From Candidatus Cloacimonadota bacterium (lineage in GTDB: Bacteria > Cloacimonadota > Cloacimonadia > Cloacimonadales > Cloacimonadaceae): a stretch of DNA of 64,000 nucleotides. This document shows, one piece after another, positions 18,701 through 24,325 of the stretch. Positions within the stretch are counted from its first letter, which is position 1; every line of letters begins with the position of its first letter. The notes beneath the pieces were generated by a model. That model was not told the DNA's origin, did no database searches, and saw only the letters and a program-made list of their open reading frames with translations. The stretch is taken from positions 62,001 through 126,000 of the forward strand of contig JAKOXG010000018.1 of assembly GCA_029781115.1 (NCBI GenBank), given 5' to 3'. Both the position numbers and the translations under genes were made by a program.

Positions 18701-21150
18701 GCATCTGTTCCCACGATGCTAACATCTCCCGGGTTCAGAGTCAGCGTACCAATACCGATATTGGTGACAGTGACATTCTGATATGCTGTAGCAGTATTGA
18801 CGTAGGTAGTATAGAATTCTATGGCGTCAGGAGCATGGGAGAAGATGGGAGCGGTTGGCGTCTCACGCACGCGCACCTGATCCACGTAGAGATAGTTATC
18901 GCCTCCGGCTTCGGTTGATTCCCCGTAGAAGGCAATGTATTTGGTACCCACATGTGCACTGAGATCTATGGCAATAGCTTCGCCCAAGGGAGCGATATTA
19001 TCATACACATCAGTAGAGCCGGCGTTATCCCATCTTTTGAGTTCTGTCGCACCTGACATATCAGGGTTGTCAGAGATCAGGACGATGAACTTGTCATCTT
19101 GTTGTTCGCCAGGGGTAACTGCAACGCCGCTACCATTCCAGTATGAGAGTGCCAGATCAAAATCCAGTTGGTAACCAGTAGCAGGAATAGCGATGGGTGG
19201 TGTGACTAACCAGTATCTGGTGGTAGTGCTGAAAATATTAATCCTGGCACAGGGATTACCGGAATCGGAAACATTGGCGAAGTTGGCGGCTCTGCGCCAA
19301 CCATAGGTAGTAGGGGTGAGCGTGTAGGGATTCTGATCATCATACAAGCCTGAGTAGCGTGCCCATTCTGCAGGCGGGAAGGTGGTATTGGTGAAACCCT
19401 CCACCCAGGGGAAATCATAGATGGTGGGATCATAACAGGCGCCACTGACGTTCAGGGTGGTATTGGCACGTCCATCAGAGATGGTAAAGGTGGCACTATG
19501 GGTACCAACAGCCGTGGGAGCATATTTAATGCTGAAGGTTGTGGTTTCACCCATAGCCAAAGACACTGGCCATTGAGGGGCGTCCGTCACGCTAAAGAAG
19601 CCATCGCTTGTGGGGCTGATACCGGTGACGTTTAGCGTGCCGCCTCCAGCATTCATGATGGTGAAGGTTTGGCTGCTGGTGGTGTTGATAATGAGGCTGC
19701 CAAAGTCATACCCTGCGGGATTGATGCTAAAGACAGGATTGGTTGGCAGGGGCACGAACAACATGAGCACGTTTGGTAGATTAGTGCTCAGCGACCCGTT
19801 ATCTGTAGGTTCGCTACCGTCTTTATACCAACGTTGATTTGAGTCTGTGGTACCGGTAGTGTAGTGGAAATAGGGAATATTTTGATATCCCGCTCCGGAG
19901 CCACCATAGTTGACTTCCACACCGATGAGCAGGTTGCCACCGGTGTAAGGAAATGGCGCGTCCAAGGTTAAATTGTGCCAGCCTGCGCTGTCAAAGGCGT
20001 ATTCCCCCTCTTTTACCACAGTGGCACCAGTGGTGAAATCAGCCCAGGGCATCTGAGCAAGTGCTGTCTCGGAGGTAGGTTTGATGTAGATCTTATAGGG
20101 AATTAATGTGGCTTTGGGAGTAGCTACACTCCAGCCCAAGGTGGTGATTTGGCCAGTCTGCCCGATTTGAGCTTCCGTGTAGAGTGATAAGGAACGAGTG
20201 TATCCATAGTTGACATAAAATGGATATGTTTGGTTGGAAGTTCCCGTGCCGATAATCACCCCATTGACAAATTCAAAGGTACCCGTGGCAGAGGCAGGCG
20301 AGACACCGATACTGTTGCGAGCTTTCACATACCAGGTGTGCGTGCCTACGCTTGTAGAGGCAGGCAGTGCATAAGTGGTTCCCTCCTGATTGCTGCTGAC
20401 CATGGTATCGTCGATATAGACGTCATAGCCAGTAGCATCAGCAGGTCCAGTGGGCTGAGTCCAGCATAGGAGCTGACCAGCCATCACCTGAGCACCATTT
20501 ACGGGTGATACAAGTGTGGGAGCCGCAGGTGCCACAGTGTCTGGGAAGACAAGCTGGATGCGGTTGATGTCGCTATACATTGTTGAATATGCTGCACCAG
20601 GATTGTCAATATCAAAATCAGTGCTATCACTACGATAATACATACCGGTATCGGCTCCGCTGGTGAAAGCTCCACAGTACAAATATGATGAAGTCCAGCC
20701 GGAAGTATACTGGTGTACAGCAACGACCAAGTTATCAGTATTGTTGTAAGTGAAGGGGGTAGTCAGAGGGATCTCCATCCAGTTACCCGCCGCGGGCAGC
20801 AGGGAAGATACATCACCATCAAAGACTTCGGTTAGGCCAGCAGGTGTTTCCCAATCCGAGGCACTGGAAAATGCCGTTTTCTGAGTGTGTCCCAGGTAGA
20901 TTCGCCAACCTTGACTGTTGGTTAAACTACCCGACGCATAGTAGAAACGGATTTTACTTATTGAACCACCTTGACCAATTTGGCTTTGGGTATAGATCTG
21001 CTGCGAATAGGTGAAGTGATAGTAACCATCAATGGGCAATCTTCTGGTAGTTGCAGTTCCATCACCTATTTGCACGGTAAGCGCATAGCTCAGGCTGAAG
21101 ATACTCAGCATCAGAGCTATGAGCACGATTAAGGATAAATATCGTTTCAT
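12787..21150 (-). CDS. Giant secreted multidomain adhesin-like protein (2787 aa)
   Basis: A 2787-residue exported protein with signal peptide MKRYLSLIVLIALMLSIFSLSYA. It is built from repeated modules in rotating order. One is a roughly 150-residue unit beginning IGxGTxxxxxLP(I/F) and containing SQxIYxxSxI (about 25-200, 300-470, 1150-1300, with further relatives later). Others are fibronectin III-like domains with PxLVSPxxGA(T/Q), choice-of-anchor-D/ASH-like domains (PxxxxFGxxxxNTxxxxxVTVxNxGxGTL), and cleaved-adhesin/MAM-like jelly-roll domains (FExTxFPPxGWDxGNW, STPMLxxxxxSxxxFWTRCTN). There is no catalytic motif. Unlike its neighbours it lacks the PNPF-type C-terminal sorting domain; the end is short and basic (NGRRKATP). 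An AAGGAG ribosome binding site precedes the ATG. A surface adhesin or polymer-binding role is inferred from the modules. Confidence 0.85.
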   Translation of the reverse strand: MKRYLSLIVLIALMLSIFSLSYALTVQIGDGTATTRRLPIDGYYHFTYSQQIYTQSQIGQGGSISKIRFYYASGSLTNSQGWRIYLGHTQKTAFSSASDWETPAGLTEVFDGDVSSLLPAAGNWMEIPLTTPFTYNNTDNLVVAVHQYTSGWTSSYLYCGAFTSGADTGMYYRSDSTDFDIDNPGAAYSTMYSDINRIQLVFPDTVAPAAPTLVSPVNGAQVMAGQLLCWTQPTGPADATGYDVYIDDTMVSSNQEGTTYALPASTSVGTHTWYVKARNSIGVSPASATGTFEFVNGVIIGTGTSNQTYPFYVNYGYTRSLSLYTEAQIGQTGQITTLGWSVATPKATLIPYKIYIKPTSETALAQMPWADFTTGATVVKEGEYAFDSAGWHNLTLDAPFPYTGGNLLIGVEVNYGGSGAGYQNIPYFHYTTGTTDSNQRWYKDGSEPTDNGSLSTNLPNVLMLFVPLPTNPVFSINPAGYDFGSLIINTTSSQTFTIMNAGGGTLNVTGISPTSDGFFSVTDAPQWPVSLAMGETTTFSIKYAPTAVGTHSATFTISDGRANTTLNVSGACYDPTIYDFPWVEGFTNTTFPPAEWARYSGLYDDQNPYTLTPTTYGWRRAANFANVSDSGNPCARINIFSTTTRYWLVTPPIAIPATGYQLDFDLALSYWNGSGVAVTPGEQQDDKFIVLISDNPDMSGATELKRWDNAGSTDVYDNIAPLGEAIAIDLSAHVGTKYIAFYGESTEAGGDNYLYVDQVRVRETPTAPIFSHAPDAIEFYTTYVNTATAYQNVTVTNIGIGTLTLNPGDVSIVGTDAAMFQVDPNLQSLALTADQSGNIPVRYNPTATGTHTATLRMSYGGNNYDVALTGRAVGANALLESFEDTTFPPMGWDAGNWGRTTFITPVQGSASANVTGSTSTQYVLSTPMLTVTADSSIDFWTRCTNSTAYLQVVYSTDRTNWTQVGSDFSFAEPNEPNTWYNVNVDLSTLAGNNYYIGFRTGLTGGSYYVDMVVGPNITPLAPGAPGLVSPADAAIEVSVTPTFTWTVPTTGGIPTSYKIYCDANTNPTTLIGTSTELSFTPTTPLPYNTPLYWTVKAVNAVGDGPAATPRSFTTLPEGLVYIGNGTSNGYLPIYPYYNFNYSQTIYLQSDINIPDKRVEQIAFYWNGAAAGTNSKGWTVYMAHTNKDSFTDGQDWVPYDNLTQVYTGELNLPATAGWVDITLDAPFVYNNTDNLLIAVYENTPGNSGSSGYFYSTSVTGTRALLYYDDNTNPNPATPPDAAAYYSQRNAYANIKMQFGDIPPSPVFAYAPVTIDFGAGFVNTPMAYQDVTVSNTGAGTLNLAVANVSIIGTDAAMFELNNSNLPFALATNESGTIPVRYNPTAVGTHTATLRMVHDGNNYDVALSGRALSENALFESFEATSFPPAGWDKGNWSTSTTPFHGTKSASKYGSASTQYVLSTPMLAIDTDSRLNFWTRCTNTSGILQVVYSTDRVSWVQLGSDITFDASNTWYNVDIDLSTLAGNNYYLGFQTGLYAATYYVDYVIGPDFAAIAPEAPTLTAPADAATDLNPNPTFTWTASSTGGVPTSYNIYCDASTMPTTLIGTSTTTSFTPTVGLPYSSTLYWTVTAVNTTDESAPATPRSFTTMADPTVYTIPFTEGFEEGQTHGAQVKNWVQHLESGSNYWMANSTNTDYYRTPRNGDFNATLRWSSNAWLMRPFSLQGGVAYDVEVWARQNTTTAANATVGLYYGSSGTIDGMTAIVEQTGVVSGDYQQIRGTFTPETTGIHWIGIHGVVAYNPMYMSIDDISVTLAPTAPVFTYTPDAINFGTLLYNTLSNPVLVTITNEGSGTIDLSTSSFSFVGPNAADFSVGTTDPALPVDLGRDESVTVPVTVQSTTEGPISATLRIAYGGTNYDVALSANILPEDIFFVGEGTTANSNTGAPCVYGGYYKNGREQYIFTAAELTALGAQAGIIKTLGFNVQNPNTSANLPNFTISIGATTATEFADTNFLTGLTQAYSTGTGTYTPVAGWNSHNLTSPFYWDGVSNLVVQTSYDLLPSAVLNASTYYTDTTVNKTLYYRHDSTEWNTVTTGTLSNYRPNMMIYIDEPIAGAPAAPTLVSPADGATGLPKAGFELKWSPDLNNGGVPDYYAVFLSTDPDDVFSGTYWETTNTGLNPVLADPPYSYTYGQRYYWTIQAINTHGDAVQTTSYSFVIEDDPVVYSYPWTENFDALAAGEMPAQWTIISSPANRPWKASSGVGATSLPNAAAVFYSSSYPKDEWMITVPFSMQANQAYRISFQVKGEGWNEVPEQLAVHWGTQPTVASMTANAALFDGQLTYPNWTQMDLFFTPVTTGLYYLGWHAKSPVNLDFIAVDDIRVSEAFAADLEALFLGGSPYGKVGVAKEQYVTVNNAGMDAQSNYTVYIKEQGSGATLGQLQVSDVINSLESKVHTVSWTPTAAGTTAIYAEVVLAGDQNVANNTTAAKDVTVYAASSSFLTIGDAGNLQMSNVYPFNVYYKDFVAETVYLASEVQATGGTINALVYYNHFQTDHTSPVQIWMKNTDAVNVGAWLPWDGYQLVFDGNIFCPEGINAVHIPITPFTYTGGNLAIRTSKTWEDGWVQNCFWLNTPDANYPSRTRYVYSDGADGTLDHAAPTGGYASNNVPYTIFIMDPASLVTTLAAPTVSVTLSDTNAVLDWPAIPYAYNYKVYVSEDPYNFGTVPAATVYTNTATMSTTAGKGFYKVTANTYRDSARGLLALRNLSKMNIVPADDNPIVRDMKDINGRRKATP

Positions 21151-21201
21151 AATATCTAAGCTCCTTAAAGTAGATATTTTTAAGGTTGTTAGGGGAGTAG
21201 G

Positions 21202-21238
21202 CTTTGCCTATCTTAGGGCCATAGGCTTATAGGCAAAG
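21202..21238. other. Inverted repeat in the leader of the giant gene
   Basis: CTTTGCCTAT and ATAGGCAAAG form a perfect 10-bp inverted repeat around a 17-nt loop, about 50 bp upstream of the giant gene start. It could be an operator or an RNA hairpin; no T-tract follows on either strand. Confidence 0.4.
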
Positions 21239-21520
21239 TCCTGTTTGGTAATAGACGTTGAATTGTTCGCTCCTCGCAGGTGGGGAAAACCGGCTCTGAC
21301 AGGTGGATACACCAATCCTAAAGAATAATGTGCGACGATTATTATTATACAAAGTGCATACACTCTTCAGGCCTCTTTCCTTGGATGCGGGGATGGGAAT
21401 ACAAAAACTGATGTGGCTAAAATCAGCACGGGGAGCAAAAATTGCAGACACGAATCCCCTCAGGAGCCCTAAGCCCCTGCTTTTTTTTGTTTCCGGCTGG
21501 GTAAAGATCCCGAAATTCAT
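21227..21520 (-). CDS. Possible small ORF in the giant-gene leader (doubtful)
   Basis: A 97-codon frame opens with a good-looking ribosome binding site (AAGGGAGACACG before ATG) inside a gene-free stretch. The protein (MNFGIFTQPETKKSRGL...) resembles nothing I recognise and has a mixed composition with no domain signs. It lies downstream of a possible TTGACA at 21655-21660. It could be a leader peptide, an orphan gene or chance. I see nothing else coding between 21151 and 21660. Confidence 0.2.
   Translation of the reverse strand: MNFGIFTQPETKKSRGLGLLRGFVSAIFAPRADFSHISFCIPIPASKERGLKSVCTLYNNNRRTLFFRIGVSTCQSRFSPPARSEQFNVYYQTGLCL
21461..21489 (+). terminator. Terminator-like hairpin on the plus strand
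   Basis: CAGGAGC-CCTAA-GCCCCTG (one mismatch) is followed by eight T on the plus strand. No plus-strand gene precedes it. It may end a small antisense or leader RNA, or be accidental. Confidence 0.35.
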
Positions 21521-21670
21521 CGTGTCTCCCTTGTGCTAAGTTAGCCTTGTTTCTAATGTGAGGCAAATGTAACTCTTTGTGATTGCATGATGTTGCAAAT
21601 CGCATTGAGGAACAAAACTCACACAATAGCAAGGATTGCAGAGGGGGGAAAAATGTCAAGGATTAAAATA

Positions 21671-22199
21671 GGTGTTAGGTGTTAGGGGTTAGGGGTTAGA
21701 GGCCGACTGCGTCGGCCAGGTGTTAGGTGTTAGGTGTTAGGGGTTAGGGCTGCGCTGGAGCCAAGGATGCGCGTGCTCTTGTACGGGCGGTCGCTGAACC
21801 GCCGCTGCGCCTTCGGTGAGGGGTTAGGAGCCGACTGCGTCGGCCAGGTGTTAGGGGTTAGGGGTTAGAGCTGCGCTGGAGCCAAAGATACGCCTGCTCT
21901 TGTACGGGCGGTCGCTGAACCGCTGCTGCGCCTTCGGTGAGGGGTTAGGAGCCGACTGCGTCGGCCAGGTGTTAGGGGTTAGAGGCCGACTGCGTCGGCC
22001 AGGTGTTAGGTGTTAGGGGTTAGGGGTTAGGGCTGCGCTGGAGCCAAGGATGCGCGTGCTCTTGTACGGGCGGTCGCTGAACCGCCGCTGCGCCTTCGGC
22101 CAGGTTTTAGGGGTTAGGGGTTAGGGCTGCGCTGGAGCTAAAGATGCGCCTGCTCTTGTACGGGCGGTCGCTGAACGCTGCTGCGCCTTCGGCCAGGTG
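21671..22199. repeat. Higher-order repeat: heptamers plus hairpin module, four copies
   Basis: Four copies of one composite unit. Each has 2-5 AGGTGTT/AGGGGTT heptamers, the CTGCGCTGG boundary, a GAGCCAAGGATGCGCGTGCT-like segment, TACGGGCGGTCGCTGAACCGCC (a hairpin), then GCTGCGCCTTCGG and often GGCCGACTGCGTCGGCC. The boundary starts near 21750, 21871, 22032 and 22127, so unit lengths vary from about 95 to 160 bp. The last unit runs straight into the stop codon of four-helix-bundle gene B. Confidence 0.8.
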
Positions 22200-22571
22200 T
22201 TAGGGGGAGGACGTTTTTAACCTGGTGCGCATGGTGCTAAGCATTCGGCCAATTTCGTCACACAGAGACAAGGGTGTCTTGGCATCTTGCTCACTGAGAA
22301 ATTTAAGCCGGATTGACAGTAGTAGTTGAGTTTCCAATTCGCTTAATGAACCTTGGGCAATAGAAAGAAAGCGCAAATACTCCTGCCTGGAATCCCTGCC
22401 TTTCCCTTCAGCAATGTTGGAAACTACAGATACTGCTGCTCTGCGCATCTGGTCTGTAAGTGAATACAGCGCAGCTTTGGGAAAACCCGCTGTTATCTGG
22501 TAAATCATCTCAGCAAGGGACATCCCCTTCTGCCACACCATCAAGTCTTTATAACTCTTAATCTTGTTCAT
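22200..22571 (-). CDS. Four-helix-bundle protein (23S rRNA IVP/Avd-like), copy B
   Basis: A 123-residue member of the same small helical family, with SYKDLMVWQKGMSLAEMIY, LYSLTDQMRRAAVSVVSNIAEGKGR and EYLRFLSIAQGSLSELETQL as the typical signature. I start it at the ATG at 22571, the same start as copy C; the eight extra codons of the longer frame would be read from heptamer repeats. The array begins 5 bp upstream (AGGGGTT, ATGAT, ATG) and may supply the ribosome binding site. The stop TAA is read from the GTGTTAGGGGG heptamer on the other side. It differs from copy C at only 5 of 123 residues, so the copies are recent. Confidence 0.88.
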   Translation of the reverse strand: MNKIKSYKDLMVWQKGMSLAEMIYQITAGFPKAALYSLTDQMRRAAVSVVSNIAEGKGRDSRQEYLRFLSIAQGSLSELETQLLLSIRLKFLSEQDAKTPLSLCDEIGRMLSTMRTRLKTSSP

Positions 22572-22576
22572 ATCAT

Positions 22577-22660
22577 AACCCCTAACCCCTAACACCTAAC
22601 ACCTAACACCTAACACCTAACACCTAACCCCTAACACCTAACACCTAACACCTAACACCT
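22577..22660. repeat. Heptamer array, 12 units, upstream of gene B
   Basis: Twelve uninterrupted units, AACCCCT or AACACCT on the plus strand (AGGGGTT/AGGTGTT on the minus). From low to high coordinate the order is two AACCCCT, five AACACCT, one AACCCCT, four AACACCT. It overlaps the last two codons and the stop of the metallo-hydrolase gene and ends 5 bp from the ATG of gene B. Confidence 0.9.
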
Positions 22661-23488
22661 AAACTCCCAATGCACATTATCGTGGTTCAGCAGCAGCTTG
22701 CCGCCTCTTTCCTTGATAGTCTGGTGGATATACTGTTTGGCTAAGTAAGTTTCTTTGCGGTTGACGTCGTAGGCAGAGGTGATAGCCAAAGGTAGATGGA
22801 AAGCGGTGGGGATAATATCGGCAGGATAGATGTAGAATCCGTCTTGGGCTTCGATCTCAACGATCTGGCTGCCCACGCTGTGTCCGCCCGTCTTTTTCAC
22901 TTTGACGCCCGGAGCGATTTCGGCATCTCCGTCCACCAGAGTGAGTTGCAGTTGTGAGTCGCAACCAGTATGGTCGCTTGCCACAGCGACCCCATCTCTC
23001 ACCTGCATCTTTTCTTCCAAAGGCTGCAATTGATTGGGATAATCATAAGCCGCCTGGTTCAAGCCATCGGGGTTTTTGGCCATTTCCCACTCTGCCTTTT
23101 GGCACCAGAGCCGGGCATTGGCAAAGGTGATTTTATCTTCACCTTCATGGGAGGTGATCAGCCCGCCCGCATGGTCAAAATGCAGGTGACTGAGGATGAC
23201 GTCCGTGACGTCCGATGCCTGATAACCCAGCGCCGCCAAAGACTTTTCCAAGATATATTCGGAAGGCTTGTAGATCTTGATTTGCTTTTCGCTGAGTCGG
23301 TTGCCGATGCCGGTATCCACCAGAATCACACGCCCGTGACCCACGATAAGGAGCAGGTCGAGGGCGAGTCTGATGCGGCGCCGCTCGTCCGTGGGCTCTT
23401 TTTTGCCCCAAAGAGCCCAAGGATTCACGCCCATCATGGCGCCGCCATCGGTGTAGTAATGGCCGGCGTCTACCTTGAAGATCTTCAT
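22652..23488 (-). CDS. Metallo-beta-lactamase-fold hydrolase with repeat-derived segment
   Basis: A 278-residue zinc hydrolase of the MBL fold, of the lactonase-like type, with the metal site HLHFDHAGG at about 100-108, a later His in TGGHSVGSQ and Asp in YPADIIPT. The substrate is unknown. Two oddities. The last two residues (Arg-Cys) and the stop codon are read from the heptamer array, so the native C terminus has been replaced or trimmed. Residues about 166-181 (VAVASDHTGCDSQLQ) are encoded by a copy of the intergenic hairpin/heptamer repeat inserted in frame (22944-22993). The gene begins directly after khpB ends and looks like the distal gene of the rpmH-yidC operon. Confidence 0.85.
   Translation of the reverse strand: MKIFKVDAGHYYTDGGAMMGVNPWALWGKKEPTDERRRIRLALDLLLIVGHGRVILVDTGIGNRLSEKQIKIYKPSEYILEKSLAALGYQASDVTDVILSHLHFDHAGGLITSHEGEDKITFANARLWCQKAEWEMAKNPDGLNQAAYDYPNQLQPLEEKMQVRDGVAVASDHTGCDSQLQLTLVDGDAEIAPGVKVKKTGGHSVGSQIVEIEAQDGFYIYPADIIPTAFHLPLAITSAYDVNRKETYLAKQYIHQTIKERGGKLLLNHDNVHWEFRC
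22944..22993. repeat. Intergenic repeat module inserted in frame within a gene
   Basis: The stretch holds GTTGTGAGTCGC (AGTTGTG-type heptamer end) and TATGGTCGCTTGCCACAGCGACC, nearly the same hairpin as the intergenic copies near 12072-12095 and 41258-41281. It lies inside the metallo-hydrolase coding sequence and keeps the frame open. Confidence 0.7.
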
Positions 23489-24325
23489 TTAGTCTTCAGT
23501 TCTTCTGCCGTGATCCCCCCTTTTGGGAGGGCGTCTGTTGGGATAGTATTTGGGTTTGCGGTAGCCGGATTTGTCCTTATCCTTCCTGGGGCTGTAGTCC
23601 TTTTTACCGGTAAACTGTTTATTTTGCGGGGCTGCCTTCCGGGGCGCTTTGCCGCTGAACTTTATCTTTTTGGTGCCGGTTTGATCCAGCACTTCCTGTT
23701 CAGAAAGCTTGGTGGGGAAAACGATGATGCGTTTTTTATCCCCATCACCCACGGTGAGGGTGCGCAGGCCTTTTTGCCGCTTTACATATTGATGGATGAC
23801 GCGGCGCTGCGAGGAGTGCATGGGATCCAGAGTGAGCGGTTTGCCACTTTCACGCGTCTCCTGGATGCGGGAGGTGAAGCGACGCAGGAAGTATTGATCC
23901 TTCTTTTCGCGGTAGCCTTCGCTATCCAGATAGATGATGCTGAGGCGGCGGTCGGAATCAAAGACACGGTTGATAAAGTATTGCAGCGTATCCAGCATGC
24001 TGCCGTTTTTGCCGATCAGGAAGCCGGGTTCGCTGACTCCGGCGATGTCCAGATACACGATTTTACCTTCGCGACGGGCGTCTATCTTTTCAAAGTTTAC
24101 GCCCATCTTTTGCAGCAGCAGCTGCAGGAACAATTTCACTCTGTTTTCCACTTCGGGCAGGTCAAAACTGACGACGGCGGTTTTGGAAGCGAAGAGGCCC
24201 AAAAAGCCTGCCCTTGGCTTTTTGACCACCTCATAGCTGAGCTCCCAATCCTGAACTTGGTATTCCTTGCGGAAAGCGGCAATCACAGCTTCCACGCTGG
24301 TTCCGCTTCTTTTTATCTTTGTCAT
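23489..24325 (-). CDS. khpB: KhpB/Jag-type RNA-binding protein (Jag_N, KH, R3H)
   Basis: A 278-residue protein with the Jag N-terminal domain (about 1-55), a KH domain with GFLIGKNGSMLDTLQ near 112-126, and an R3H-type segment with MHSSQRRVIHQYV. A long, very basic Lys/Arg-rich tail (about 220-278) follows that is not part of the usual fold. Relatives (EloR, KhpB, SpoIIIJ-associated protein) bind RNA and affect cell elongation and envelope growth. Its place directly after yidC is the conserved one. The stop lies right before the metallo-hydrolase ATG and the start overlaps the yidC stop by 4 bp. Confidence 0.92.
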   Translation of the reverse strand: MTKIKRSGTSVEAVIAAFRKEYQVQDWELSYEVVKKPRAGFLGLFASKTAVVSFDLPEVENRVKLFLQLLLQKMGVNFEKIDARREGKIVYLDIAGVSEPGFLIGKNGSMLDTLQYFINRVFDSDRRLSIIYLDSEGYREKKDQYFLRRFTSRIQETRESGKPLTLDPMHSSQRRVIHQYVKRQKGLRTLTVGDGDKKRIIVFPTKLSEQEVLDQTGTKKIKFSGKAPRKAAPQNKQFTGKKDYSPRKDKDKSGYRKPKYYPNRRPPKRGDHGRRTED

